DNA from: Nyssa sinensis
Lineage: Eukaryota > Streptophyta > Magnoliopsida > Cornales > Nyssaceae
Assembly (NCBI GenBank): GCA_008638375.1
Contig: CM018047.1
Span: forward strand, 51,158,679-51,222,678
DNA length: 64,000 nt
Direction of reading: 5' to 3'
Below, in pieces: positions 1-12,015 of the stretch. Made by a program: the position numbers and the translations under genes. The notes under the pieces are model-generated. The model did not search any database. It worked only from the letters and a program-made list of their open reading frames with translations, and had not been told where the DNA came from. Every line of letters begins with the position of its first letter. Within the stretch, counting starts at the first letter, position 1.

Positions 1-1194
1 TGGCTCATTCTAGAAGATAAGAACAAGGCCAGAAGGATCTGAATCAGAGCAACTCGGTACCTGATCTTGAACGGGAAGCTTTACAGAAGATCCTATTCAT
101 AACCTTTACTCAGGTGTTTGACTCTAGAAGAATCCAAGTATGTCCTGGTAGAAATACATGAAGGAATTTGTGAAAACCACAATGGGGGCAGAACCATAGC
201 CCACCGAGCTTTATCACTAGGCTACTATTGGCCGAGCATGTTGAAACAAGCAAAAGAGTACGTCCAAAAGTGTGACAAATGCCAACGGTTCGCTTCCTAC
301 CAACACTAACCCTACCATGAGCTCATTCTTATTGTCAGCCCATGGCCCTTTGCTTAGTGGGGGATGGACATCATAGGCTCACTGCCAAAAGCCACTCCAA
401 ACAAGAAATACCTTTTGGTGGCCATTGACTATTTCTCCAAGTGGGCAGAAGCAGAGCCCCTAACACACATTACAAAGAAAGAAGTCAAGAACTTCACTGG
501 GAAGAACATAATCTGCAGGTTCGGCATACCACGCGTTATCATCTCAGGCAATGTTGCTTGCAAAGTTTTTAAGAAATTCTACCAAGACCTGCGCATCAGT
601 TAACATTTTGCCTCTCTAGGACATCCCCAAGCCAACGGGCAAGCAGAGGTCACCAACCGAACAATCCTTGATGCCTTTAAGAAGAAGTTAGAAGAAGCTA
701 AGGGAAGATGGGTTGAAGAACTCCGTAGAGTTCTCTAGGCCTACAGAACCACCAGAAGAATGCCTATCTCTGAAACTCCTTTCTCACTTGCCTATGGTAC
801 TGAAGCGGTGATCCTTGTTGAGATCGATATGCCTACCCTGAGGACTGAAGCTTTCGACCAAGGGAGCAATGATCAGCAACTTGTTGAAAACTTGGACTTA
901 CTTGAAGAAAAGAGGGATCAAGCTAGGATCAGGATGGAAGCATATCAGCACAGAATGGCCAACAACTCTAAACTGGGGCTAAAACCCATCCGCTTTCAGG
1001 TTGGAGATCTCGTCGTAAGAAGGGTGTTCCTAAATACTAAAGATCCCACTATGGGAAAACTGTCACCCAACTGGGAAGGCCCTTACAAAGTAACAGAGGT
1101 TGTTAGACCTACCACATATTGGTTGAAAAACATGGCTGGGAAACCTGTACCCAGGCCTTGGAATATAGAACATTTACGGAAGTATTATCAATAA
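1..1194 (+). pseudogene. Ty3/gypsy integrase remnant (3' end of pol, Tat-like)
   Basis: Broken 3' end of a gypsy pol gene; its 5' part lies outside the window. In order it shows an H2C2 zinc-binding region (HEGICENH, then CDKCQ, about 148-285), the integrase core with the first catalytic Asp (AIDYFSKW, about 424-447), a segment aligned with the second Asp, the third acidic residue in HPQANGQAEVTNR (about 620-660), and a C-terminal domain with NWEGPYKV and IEHLRKYY. In-frame stops lie near 309, 601 and 738. The usual SDNG at the second Asp reads SGNV (about 545), so this catalytic residue is lost. Integrase normally joins element cDNA to host DNA; this copy cannot. The Tat assignment is inferred from the downstream repeats and antisense ORF. 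Gypsy identity is secure. Confidence 0.9.
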
Positions 1195-1236
1195 AACTTT
1201 TCTCTCTTACACCCTTTCATAAAAGTATTCTCAACT

Positions 1237-1700
1237 AAATGCACGGACCCCAGGTCTGGTCCAGTGTATTGACCCTTGAAGTCTTGTATCCATTACAAGT
1301 CCTTCAGGCCTGGTCCTTTAAATGCACAGACCCCCAGGTCTGGTCCAGCGTATTGACCCTTGAAGCCTTGTATCCATTACAAGTCCTTCAGGCCTGGTCC
1401 TCTCAATGAACAGACCCTCAGGTCTGGTCCAGCGTATTGACCCCTAAAGCCTTGTATCCATTACAAGTCCTTCAGGCCTGGTCCTCTTAATGCACAGACC
1501 TCTAGGTCTGGTCCAACGTATTGAATCCTAAAGCCTTGTATCCATTACAAGTCTTTCAGGTCTGGTCCTCTCAATGCACAGATCCCCAGGTCTGGTCCAA
1601 CTTATTAACCTCTGAAGCCTTGTATTCACTACAAGCCCTTTTGGCATGGTCCATTCAATGCACAGACCTCCTGGTCTGATCCATCGTAAAGAACAGACCC
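1237..1700. repeat. ~84-bp tandem repeat array, about 5.5 copies
   Basis: Units start at about 1241, 1324, 1408, 1492, 1576 and 1660, so the period is 83-84 bp. Each unit holds CAGGTCTGGTCC, CTTGTATCCATTACAAG and TTCAGGCCTGGTCC, with small imperfect palindromes. The last unit is the most diverged. The array sits between the integrase end and the antisense ORF, the variable 3' untranslated region where Tat-type gypsy elements often carry tandem repeats. Confidence 0.9.
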
Positions 1701-2354
1701 CTAAAAACCTTGCAGCTTGTGCAAGTGATATAGATCAGTTACTACCAATTCTAGTTCAGTTATTACGAAGCTTTCTATTCAGGCCTAATCTAAAGAAGAT
1801 TTGATCTTGGGAGACGTGCTATTTACTCTTTTGATGAGCAAAGGTTTTGATCAATTCAATTACTATAAGTCTTCTTACCCAATTATTATCAGTCCTGGTG
1901 GATAGACCTTGCTCATGAAAGTTCAGCTTAATTATCAATACAAGCCTCACGGATCAATAGTTAAGTCCTGGTGGACACAAATTCTTATTATGAACGGTTG
2001 GTTATCATAAGTCATCCCACAATCTTTGCAAGTCCTACTGCTCAAAGCTACTCAGAACAAGTTCTGATTCAATTGTTTAAGATGCTCTGCTCGAAAGACA
2101 ACTTCTGATCATAATCAGTTAAAAGGTTGTTCTGGAATACACCCAACTCATGAACATCTCTCCTCACACTAACTACAAAGCTTAAAGGGCCGGAGCCTAG
2201 GCTCATACTATAGAGCAACAATGACTTGATACAATACTAAATCTACTTAGCATCCATAACAGTTCTCAGAATTTACAAGTGTTTCAGTTCAGAAGCGTAA
2301 AGAAATTCAAGCTTTGAAGAAATTTAATTTCATTGATAAGAGTGTTTAAGTACA
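1701..2354. other. Non-coding 3' region of the gypsy element
   Basis: No protein similarity or further regular repeat was recognised. By position it is the 3' untranslated region between the repeat array and the end of the antisense ORF. Confidence 0.5.
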
Positions 2355-2891
2355 TTAGTAATCAAAAATAAATAGCACAGAGTACACAAAACAAGATCCT
2401 ATTCTACTGGAAGGAGTTGCTCCGCCATCCTTGCTCGGGACCTCAGCATCGGGAGGAGGGGCTTCAGTACCTTCGATCAATGATAGATCAAACTTTGGAA
2501 ATTTTGCAAGGAGCTTGGACCTGAAGGCGTCATATCCATGCTGAACAAGCTCCCGACCTATTCCCTAGACTTCAGCCCTCATCTCCGATTCAGTTTCAAC
2601 TTTGGTAGAGGCAACGATAGAGGCGACTGAGTCTTTGAGCTTCTGATCATAGACATACTAAAGATCATACAACTCCTTCTGAAGCTCGTTTGCCTCCCGA
2701 GCATAAAGATCCCTCTCAGACTCCTGGATAACCAGAGAGTTGGAAGCCTCTTTCAGCTTCTCTTTAGCAGCATGAACCACTGATTGAGCTGTTCCAAGTT
2801 GCAGTCTAACTTCATCCAACTCGGCTTGAAGTTTGTCAACTTCTTCTGCATTTAGAAGAGTCACCATTAGAGCAGCCAGACTGTGCATACT

Positions 2892-2977
2892 CTGCAAAAT
2901 ATAAAGCAAACAGGTCAGAACATGCCAAATACAACGCAAACAAGTAAAAGAGAGAGAAGGAAACCTTCAGTAGTTAC
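2892..2977 (-). other. Predicted intron in the antisense ORF
   Basis: On the minus strand the donor reads ATGAAG|GTAACT at 2978/2977 and the acceptor TTTTGCAG|AGTATG at 2892/2891. Both flanking frames are open and in phase 0, and the intron is T-rich before the acceptor. Confidence 0.75.
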
Positions 2978-3486
2978 CTTCATTTGGAGACTTATCATCT
3001 CGGTTATTAGTTTTTTTGGCTTTTGCCCCCTATATCGATGAGGGCCTTCAGCCCAGATATCATCGAAAGCCTTTTTGGCGATCAAATAATCAGGGTCCTC
3101 AGACGATTGGGGGGATGTGGTGGCCGTCTTCCCCTTTCTAGTTAGGCTGCTCAGGACGGCAGAGGAAGGAGGGATTGTTGATATGGGGGTAGGGGCTTCC
3201 CTCTTATCCTCAAGCGGTGCACCTTCCGAAGAGCTGGAGACCAACCTCCTATTCTTGCCTTGAAGAACTGTTCGGCAGAAGGAGGAACCTCTCTCACCTT
3301 CTTATTAAAGGGCTTAAGAATCCATGAGCCCAAGATGGATTTTTTGATCTCCTCCGGACGCTTATTAGCCGCCATCAAGTTTTCCTTGGTGACAATAACT
3401 GTGTGCTCAGTTTTGGGTCTGAAGGAGCTGACGGTACTGGTCTTGAAGGTCAGTGGTAAAAATGGACCTCTTCTAGGCACTCTTAT

Positions 3487-3582
3487 CTGCATGGGAAATA
3501 CAAACACATTGATTAGTAAGCAGCTCGGAAGTAAGATATACAACAACAGAAGTAGAACTATAATGAAAGGAAGGGGTCTCAC
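3487..3582 (-). other. Possible second intron in the antisense ORF
   Basis: A donor-like AAGG|GTGAGA (3583/3582) and a strong acceptor CATGCAG|ATAAGA (3487/3486) bracket 96 bp. The reading phases do not match with this donor. Using GTTTAAG at 3590 would match the acceptor only if the upstream frame has shifted by one base. A splice event is likely, but the donor is undecided. Confidence 0.45.
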
Positions 3583-4006
3583 CCTTAAACCCCGTACTTC
3601 GGGGGAATGTCGAAGTCTGACCTTGGAAGTCCTCCATCTCCCATCCTCCTCCTATAAAGAAGTACCACTTCTTCCAAGTCTTGTTGGAAGTGGGTACAGA
3701 GGAAAGGGGTCTGAACCCTTTATCGAAAGACATGTAAAAGAGGCCTTTTGACCTCATGTATTTCTGATCCATATTACTACGAATCAAATTGAGAGACACA
3801 TCTACATTGTTCTGGTGTCCTAACACTATAAACCCTAACAGATGCCGCCAGTTATTAAGATTTAGGTCGGTAGGGCAAATGTTAAACCAACAGAAAAATT
3901 GCCTAACCAGGTCGAGAAGAGGGAGCCTCAATCCCATCTCGAACCAAGCGAGATAGACACAAATTTCACCCTCTTCAACATCAGATGGGCGATCTAAGGC
4001 GCTTGG

Positions 4007-4361
4007 TGTGATACCCCGACCTGAATTGTAACCGAACGAACCGTGTAAACCCGAGTCGATAGGGCTTATGTTATAATGTCAAATGAAATGGACGGGTTGG
4101 AGTTAAACTTGTTTCGAATGTACAGAGAATGCCGGGCAATGCCGAGCAAGCCAAGAACGAATATTGAAATGGAAATAAAAATACAAATGAAATAAAAATA
4201 AAAGAAAAAGGAAAAATAAAATAGATAAATAAATAAATATAAAATTTAAAATTAGAATAAAATAAAAATAATTATTTATATGTGTATATATAGTCACATT
4301 TATATACGTGATATAAATATATATATATATATATGTATATATAGTGCATCGTACATTTATA

Positions 4362-4408
<47 letters not shown>

Positions 4409-4725
4409 CAAGACTTAGATAAGGGAGGGGGCGTAACTGGATCTTAGAGTTTAAATTCACAAAAAGGGGGACTAAGCAAACAAAGGGTTTAGAAATGGAA
4501 AAAAAATAGGAATTGGAAAGAAATAAAAATGAGAACTTATATATATATATATATATATGGATATGGATATATATATATATATACAGGTGTGATTATGTAA
4601 ATAAATAAAGGAAGTATATATATATATATATATATATGTGGTGTAACTGATGTAACTGAAGAAAAAAAAAAAAGAAAAGAAGAAAACGGATGGGGGTTTG
4701 AGGCGCAGAAACTGGAAGGGCGTGG

Positions 4726-4759
<34 letters not shown>

Positions 4760-7214
4760 AATTAAGTGAGGGGCCGTTTTTTTTTTTTTATTTATATAAG
4801 CAGGCGTTGCATTAGAACCTAAAGGAAACAAACAAAAAAAAAACGGAGAAGAAAAAGAAGCAGAACAAATGGCTCACATAGGAAGCGATGCAATGAGGGA
4901 AATCAGGGCGCTGCAGGTGGAAAGTGTATTGGCCCTTGAGTGAGCGGTATGGGAAGAGAAGGAGTAATTGAGCCAAGGAGATCGGGACTAAGTGGAGGAA
5001 CTTAGGACATGAAGTCGGGTGATTGGGACAGAGCATTGGGCGTCACGTTTGGAATGGTGAGATGAATCAACTTCTGTGTTTTTATTCTTGAATATGATTT
5101 TGGAATCTTCTAAAGCATGTAAATTGGGTTGTATTGCAAACTGAATCAAGGAAACCGACCAAAAACGAGTAAGAAAACAGAACTTACAGAGAAAGATTTA
5201 AAAATTTATTTTGCTATTTTGTTTCATGAAATTCAATTTGAATGTTAGGGAATTATGTGTAAAAGGTGTAGGAACATTGTAGGGATCATTTTGTGTTGAA
5301 CCAGTAGGAGAAAAGGTGAGAAAATGGAGGAGAAAAAGGGCTGCTGGAAAACCGCACAGCCCCGGTGAGGTTACAGTTTTCTTGGTTTTGGGGGCCATCT
5401 GACACTCTGATCGGAAAACCGAGGGAAGAATTGGGTTGTCCATGACCTGTAGGTATGAACCCCACTGGAAAACGCAAGAAAATCCATTGCTGGCGACTTG
5501 CCGTCGATGGACAAGACAACCAACACACTGGAAATGGTGCTGCGTAGCTGCTGGTTTTGTGATTTATTTTGGGCCAAATCGAGTCGGATCTGACCCGACC
5601 CACCCATTCATATAACTGCCCAACAGTATTATTTTATGGATAAATTTTTAAATTTAAGTTTGGAGGGTGTTTGGTTAAAAAGGAGAAGCTATCCAATGGT
5701 TGGCTTATAACTATATACAGGAAATGAAAAACAGAAAAAAAAAAAAAAAAAAAAAAATGTCACAAGAATCGTATGCCCTGTGACTTAAACGCAGGATGAT
5801 GGGTCAATGCTTGGAACACAGACCACTGTGCCACTAAGGTACAAGTGGTCTATACTGCCCCAAAATATATATGTATATTAGTGATATTTAATTAATTTAA
5901 ATAATTAGTTAAATTAGTAATAATTGAATTAATTCCCGATAGGTAAATAAATCAAATAAAAAGTGTAAATTGACTGTTTTGGACATTCTGGATTTAATGG
6001 TGAGGTCCATTTCACAAGATAGAGTCCCGAAAAATAAAATACTCGTAGAATGCCAAAATGACCAAAACGCCCCTACATCGAAGGTGAGTCAAACGGACTC
6101 CGAATGAGATAAGTAAATGGTAGATTTTTATTATTTCAAACCTACTGGACTCAACGGTGAAGTCCAAATTGTGAAAACAGAACCCGACAAGAAGAGACAC
6201 GTAAATGACCATTTTGCCCTTGGGTAAATTAAGTTCAAAATGGAAATCGTGAAGCATAAATTACTAAAAGAGATATTTAGAGAAGCGAGGCATAAATTTG
6301 ATAAATGACATAAAAGCTGAAACATGTTTATTGATGTCTAGGCAAGTCAAAAGGAAAGGAGAAAGTCACGGGATACTAGGACACTGATAAGGTAAGTGGA
6401 TTTCTATCTTTTATACGTGGTTTCCCAAGCCACGATCCTTTCATTACTGCCAAGCTTGTACTCGTGTATATATGTTGATTGTTATTGTTTCCACCATAGA
6501 TATTGTGCTATCTGATGGATTTGATGAGTTATTGCATGTCAATACCTTGATACGATTTATGTGTATTTCCTTAATGCTCGAATACTGAACAATATATGAC
6601 ACACGTTGTTGAGAATTTCTAAAGGATGGCGGTACGTCCGCGCTTCAATAGGCATGGGCTGGTTACACAAAAGAGGAAAAATATGAAAACTTGAGGCTGA
6701 ATTAGAAATGAGGATGGCGGTACGTCCGCGCTCATAGTTGGTGGTTATGCCTTACTATTTATTGGCCATTTTGGCATCTTTCTGCTTACTGAAATTGCTT
6801 ACATGACTGGCTATTATGTTCATCTATGATCCTATATGTTCTATGATTACTCTAACCCGTATTGGGGATAGGCTTTTACTTACTGAGTTTGTAGCTCACC
6901 TCTTACTAAATTTTTTCAGGTGAGAATACTACAGAACCACAGTAGGAGGTCAGGAGCTTAAGGAGACGGTTGTGAAGCATGATAGTAGTGAATAAGTCTC
7001 TCCCATGTACTCACCACCTAAGAGTGGTTATGTTCAGTTATGTTAGTTTAGATTTCTGTTGTCGAACAATATTTGTAATTAAGGCTTCCGCAAATTAATA
7101 TCATGTTCACATAATTTACTGTTATCATTGGTAAAATAATGAAAAAAGTAGGGACGACCATTGGGTCGGCCCCACGATACGAGATCCGCATAAGGTGGGT
7201 TTCGGGTCGTGACA
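4007..7214 (+). mobile_element. Solo LTR (3.2 kb) of a long-LTR gypsy-type element, inserted in the antisense ORF
   Basis: Starts TGTGATACCCCGACC and ends GGGTCGTGACA, giving TG...CA termini. Flanks are CTTGG (4002-4006) and CTCGG (7215-7219), a target-site duplication with one mismatch. No polyprotein lies inside. It shares a central segment (around 5990-6110, GTCCCGAAAAATAAAA and AACGCCCCT) with the solo LTR at 10805-13850, so both belong to one superfamily. It contains TA and GA microsatellites (about 4318-4404, 4535-4640, 4735-4760), a poly-A tract near 5735 and a repeated GGATGGCGGTACGTCCGCGCT (about 6625 and 6713). Many short open frames here come from TA or CT runs. The plus orientation is inferred from the CACC...TTTTTTCAGGTGAG motif near its 3' end. 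Confidence 0.8.
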
Positions 7215-7516
7215 CTCGGTATTCTATAGGTGATATTTGAGGGGAAGTTAAATTTTTCCCTCAGTTCAGTTATCATGCCGTCAGTAATGGCACTTTCCCC
7301 TTCTTCCCTTTGAGAGGATCGACCAGAGGTCTCTCCAACCTTACTGCTGGGCTCTAAGAAAGCATCTACTATTCTAACCCCCAAACTGGAGGGGGATCCT
7401 ATTGACCTATTTTCGGCACCACCGGAGAAATGACTATCTACGGCTTGGACATGGGGCGGTATAGTCGAACTTCCTATGCCGTCACTAGAACTAGAAGATG
7501 ATGAAGAACTAGACAT
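7215..7516 (-). pseudogene. Antisense ORF, N-terminal part before the solo LTR
   Basis: The ATG at 7516-7514 opens a serine-rich start (MSSSSSSSS) followed by about 100 residues ending NITYRIPS at the solo-LTR border. If the LTR and one copy of the target-site duplication are ignored, the frame continues exactly into the minus frame beginning at 4000, with no stop across the junction. This shows the two parts were one gene. I chose the Ser-rich ATG because it begins the low-complexity head; the upstream open frame to 7636 is T-rich and probably 5' UTR. Confidence 0.7.
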
Positions 7517-7731
7517 TGTCGAGAATAAGGAAAAAAAAGAAGTAAAGAAAAGAGAACAGTAAGAGAGACTGAAATCAAACCTGAAGTCAGACAAGGAGAT
7601 GGAAGCTTCGGACAGTAAGCGCTCTTCAAAATTCAAGATTCACTAGTCGCTCAGGCTCAACAATGGCGGAATCTCTTTCGGGTACAGTGAAAACAAGTGA
7701 AGAAAGAAGGCGTGTTAAGCCTTTCCCTCTC

Positions 7732-7739
7732 TTTATATA
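7732..7739 (-). promoter_or_regulatory. Candidate TATA box for the antisense ORF
   Basis: The minus strand reads TATATAAA about 215 bp upstream of the aORF ATG, preceding a pyrimidine-poor leader. Position and sequence fit a plant TATA box. There is no direct proof of use. Confidence 0.4.
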
Positions 7740-7928
7740 TGATTTAAAAGTATGGGCCCAACAAAGCCGAACTATCATGACGGTTGTGGGCAATGATGGC
7801 TTCGAAAGCCTAACCATCGGTTGCGCAATAAATGACGCACCAACAGTCGTCTTAGAAAATGAGAAGACAGAACTGTGACTTTTCGGGAGCTCATAGCCCT
7901 AGTTACGCTTTGAGCTCAAACTAAGGCT

Positions 7929-7949
7929 TAGGGGGGAGGGGGGAGTAAC
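7929..7949 (+). other. Polypurine tract of the gypsy element
   Basis: Two G-runs separated by A lie immediately before the 3' LTR. They are the expected primer site for plus-strand synthesis. This fixes the element's orientation as plus. Confidence 0.75.
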
Positions 7950-8503
7950 TGATATACCACAAAGTGACAGACCAGTCCCCACGTGACACGTGTGATTACA
8001 GACCAGTTAAGACTCGGTCATACAGAGCAGACTCAGCCATTTAGAGTAGGCTTGGGTACTTAGCCTTTAGAACTCACAGGTCTAAGCACAAGGCCATCAG
8101 AACATCCCTCAGGGTTCAGAGCTCATCACCGCCTTAGACATCCTACCGAGCAAAGGATAAGGAAACAGTCTCTTACAAGGAAACTGTCACTCACGGATAT
8201 CTCTCAAGCGCAGTATCCAACATGGTAACTACTATTCTCCGATGATCAAATCTCTACTTCTATGGCTCCAAATCCTAATCAACTTAGGAAAGGCACAGCC
8301 TATAAATTAAATCCTAAAGGTACGCTTTATTTTTCATACTCATTCTTTGGTTTACAATTACAGTCTTTCAATTCAGTTTATTTGACTTAAGCATTGGGGG
8401 GGCTACCGTCGGAGCCAATCCGGTGGCCCTCTGATCCTTCTCTTTTGAGTATTTTTCAGGCAACGGAGTTCAGAGCCCTTACCGACTAAAAAGTGCACCA
8501 TCA
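7950..8503 (+). mobile_element. 3' LTR of the Tat-like gypsy element
   Basis: Begins TGATATACC right after the polypurine tract and ends GTGCACCATCA, so the termini are TGAT...ATCA. A TATA box (TATAAATTA) lies at 8301-8309. The exact left edge is uncertain by about 4 bp because TAAC precedes TGAT. The matching 5' LTR is outside the window, so neither target-site duplication nor age can be checked. Confidence 0.7.
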
Positions 8504-9571
8504 GATACAATTACTCATTTTTACATAATTGACATAAATTTAATTCTTCTTCTACATGTGATTGTCTTAAATATAAAAAATATAAATACAATATTATAAA
8601 TCCAAAGAGTGTTTAGAGTTATTTTTTTCAATCATATTGGTTAAAATTATTTTTTATAAGTATATTTTTTTTCAAATTCATTTTATATTATTTTAAAAAA
8701 TAATATTAATACAAAATTATTTTAAATTTTGATTAAATAGTTAAATATTTTTTAAAAAAGTAACCTTTGCAAATATAAATATAAAAATATAGTAAAAAAT
8801 ATTATTTTAAATGGACCATTCAAAATAAGTATTCAATATGAGAGCCAAAACTACTTGATTGTGTGTGATACCCTAAATACTCTTATTCTTTCCGTAATGT
8901 GAAGATGTGTGGTTACGAAGAAAACCTTCCACTTATCATTTATAAATTTATACAACCATTAATATAACTAATATAAATAATAATAGTACGTGTAGTGGCA
9001 CAATGCAAGATATACATATATATTTATTTATTTATTTCTTTGTGTTTGGTAGCTCAAAAGAAAAAAACAAAATTATTATTTTTATGTCATAACAATATTG
9101 TTTTTCTACTTATCAAAAAAACAATATTATATTTCTCTCAAAAGTGACTCATTGTAGATTGTACCATTATAATAAGTTCAATCATTAATCAATAAATTTG
9201 AATCTATTCATCAAGTAATTTGAAATTTATTGATTTTTTTTTTCAATTATCAGTTAATCGTATTAGAATTGAAGTTAATTTTTGTCTACCAATCCTATCT
9301 AGACTTGGCTTCACTTTAATACTAAATTTGTTCTCCATCTCATTTAAATTTGGCTCATCTTTGGTACTAATTTTTTCTTTTAAAATTTCTTCAAACTGAC
9401 CATAAGCTTGAACAACGCAACTCGAGTCCAATTCAAACTAAATTTCATGTGTATTGGGCTTGTTTGGGTTACCTATAAATGTAGAGCTTGGCGAGTTGAA
9501 CCCGGGCTTGGTATGGTTCGTTTGAGTTATTTGGCTATTTTTTTTACTCCTTTTTCAATTTTTTTAAAACC
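8504..9571. other. AT-rich intergenic DNA
   Basis: Very AT-rich, with no recognisable gene or repeat boundary. Short open frames lack family features. Confidence 0.5.
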
Positions 9572-9925
9572 TGTTAGATTTGGTAAAATAACATAAAAGA
9601 AAAAAAAAATAGTGAAGAAAGAAAGAAGAGAGCGAAGGAAAAAATCCAAAAGGACTACATTGTATTATATTAATTGTGTGAAACTAAACGAGATAACTCC
9701 TTATATAAGAGGGTCATGAGGTTGTAGATGAAAAGTATTAATAAAGGAAAGTTGTACATGAAAAATATTAATAAATGAAACAAGGGTCATGAGGTTGTAT
9801 ATAGAAAGTATTAATAAAAGAAACAAACTGTGAAATCTTAATCCATTACACAATAATATGTGTGGCGGCTAATCCTAACCCTAGTATCACAATAATATAT
9901 GGGTAACCCTATTATACTTCTAACA
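9572..9925 (-). repeat. 3' LTR (element orientation) of the non-autonomous element
   Basis: 354 bp with TG...CA ends. It contains a TATATAA motif near 9701-9708 and a run of imperfect AAAGTATTAATAAA repeats also present in the partner LTR. Confidence 0.88.
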
Positions 9926-10129
9926 CCCCCTTTCAAATTCAAAGTGAGAGGTAGACTAACTTGAGTTTGCAAATAAAATCCGGAAGTAGACAGTTGACTT
10001 GTTGGCATTATGGCTAAAATGTAGATGTTACCTAAGTTGACATGGCGGTGGAGCTAGACTCTTAATAGAGTCAATGATGGCGCATAAAAGCGGGGAGCTA
10101 GTATTGAAGGCGATGCATGAAAGTGCGTA

Positions 10130-10700
10130 GCCAATTCTGATTCTCATAGCGACACATGGAAGTGTGTAACCGATTTTGATGACCACGTGATGGAACACAT
10201 ATGATGGTTTGTGTGACGGAACACGCAGTTGGTGGGACTGGAACAGATGTTAGACATGTGACGGAACACGTGTGAGAGCTTACATGACATAACACGTAAT
10301 GAAAGATACCGGACACATGTGAGAGCTTACATGGCGGAACACGTAACTAATAGAATTGAAAACGTGGCATAACACGAACAAGTGTGAGAGCTTATGTGGC
10401 GTAATACGTAGTTGAAGATACTGGACATGTAGTGCAACATATGTTTTAGAGCTGTTGGGACTAGATTTACATGACGGAACACGTAACTAATAGAGCTGAA
10501 AATGTGGTGTAACACGTTCTCGAGCTAGACACAAGTGCGAGAGCTTACGTGGTGTAACACGTAATTGAAGATACTGGATACGTGGCGTAACACGTGCAAG
10601 AGCTTACATGGCGTAACACGTAATTGAAGATACTAGACATATGGCAAAACACATGCCTCATCGACGGAGCTTTTGAGATATTGGACACGTAGCGGAACAT
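10130..10700. repeat. Degenerate short repeats inside the element
   Basis: Motifs such as GAGAGCTTACATGGCG, AACACGTAA and TGAAGATACTGGA recur many times at irregular spacing. Open frames here (for example 10098-10515, minus) are by-products of the repeat. Confidence 0.7.
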
Positions 10701-10804
10701 GTGCTTGAATGGAAGAGCTTATGGGGTAAGGTGCACGTGGAAAAGGCATACATAAATTTCTTTTTCTTCGGCTTGACTCGACTTGTGGCATGCTGGACAT
10801 ATAT

Positions 10805-11980
10805 TGTAATAACCCGGAAATTTTTTTTTTTTTTTTATATAAAATTTTCTTGGTTATTAAATTTAATTTTTTTATTATTATTATTGGTGTTCTTAGTACA
10901 TGTGTGTTATATATATATATAAGTGGTATGCATGTGTAAAATGAAGTATATGCAAGTGGCTAGGAGTGTAGGTTTCGGCTGAGTGTGTGTGTGTGTGTGT
11001 GCAGACATGAGTGTGAGTGTGTGTGTGTGTGTGTGCCTACAATATAATATATGTAAATATATTTGGAAAGCCAAATGCACAAGAAATGCATTTAATGTGC
11101 TTTGAAAAGGGAGAAAAAGGGGGAGTGATAGAGCAGTGGGCAAGGTCAGAAACAGAGGCTGTGCAGGTCTGATCGTGTAGAGAGAGAGAGAGAGTAGAGA
11201 GAGAGAGGTAATATGCTTGATATGTATGTGTGTATGTACACATCGGTTGGAGAGGAAATCAGAACGAGAGAAGCTGTGCAGAAGAGGCGTGGGCGTTGAG
11301 AGAAACTCTGGGGGTGAACCAAGAGGAGGGAAGAAGAGGGGAGAAGTTGAAACAAGGAGAAACCCAGAAAAAGGTAAGCATTTCTTTGTTACTGTTTTTA
11401 ATTTTTAGAAAGCTTGTTAAGTGTATTTGAGTTAAAGGGCTGATAGTGCATGAAAAATGTAAAAATTTGTAAAAAGAATGAATGAAAAAGAGGTAGAAAT
11501 GAGGTAGAAATATCAGGTTGCAGGTTCGGGGTGGTGACCGGTTCTAGGATTTTAGATGCTTTAAATCGGTTTAAAGGATGGGGAAATCATGGCATGGGGT
11601 GCAGGAACAACTTGGTATGCAAATAGGGTCGAAACAGTGGATGATCTATCACGAAATTGGAAGAATTCAGTTGGCCGGAAAAACGGCCGGAGATGAAGAT
11701 CTCCCTGTTCGAACGGTTATGGTGGCCACAATTTTAAAATGACAATGGAACGAAAACCTACGCATAAAATAGTAGAAACCAGTGCTTAAAAATGGATGAA
11801 ACTGGATCGGAAAAGACCTGCCGTCGTCGGAGATGGCGACGGAAAGCCTAGGGCGACATACCGGAAAATCGGGTGAGGGAGATGACCTTGTTGGGCTGGA
11901 CTTTAGGTCGGGTCGGGTCGGAACCCGACCGAACACGGAAACGGTACAGCAACTACGTCGTTTTGGGTGTGGTTTTTTTT

Positions 11981-12015
<35 letters not shown>

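Larger units (their letters stand above)
2355..4006 (-). pseudogene. Antisense ORF (aORF) of the gypsy element, middle and C-terminal exons
   Basis: Minus-strand gene inside a plus-strand gypsy element, of the plant 'putative gypsy-type transposon' protein class. The first segment (4006 down to about 3583) includes AWFEMGLRLPLLDLVRQFF and a W-rich stretch typical of that class. A middle segment (about 3486-3245) is basic. A low-complexity Ser/Pro segment (about 3244-2978) follows, then a predicted coiled coil (about 2850-2660, EEVDKLQAELDEVRLQLG). An 86-bp GT-AG intron (2977-2892) joins the last two segments in phase 0. A frameshift near 3245-3265 and two in-frame TAG codons (about 2658 and 2580) show decay. 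The end at 2355 is the first stop after reading through both. The function of these antisense proteins is unknown. Its N-terminal part lies at 7215-7516 across the solo LTR. Confidence 0.75.

Noticed and set aside
3260..3751. 163-residue plus-strand frame
   Set aside because: Shadow of the minus-strand antisense ORF, which has intron and coiled-coil features.
4103..4831. Minus-strand frames rich in Ile/Tyr/His/Thr
   Set aside because: Translations of TA, GT and GA microsatellites inside the solo LTR.
5760..5850. tRNA-like 'TGATGGGTCAATGC...CACTGTGCCACTAAG' stretch
   Set aside because: No acceptor stem or proper B box; part of the solo LTR.
10098..10515. Minus frames of 60-72 residues with Cys/His/Ser patterns
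   Set aside because: The Cys/His spacing arises from the repeated ACGTGTTCCGCCATGT-like motif; not a zinc finger.
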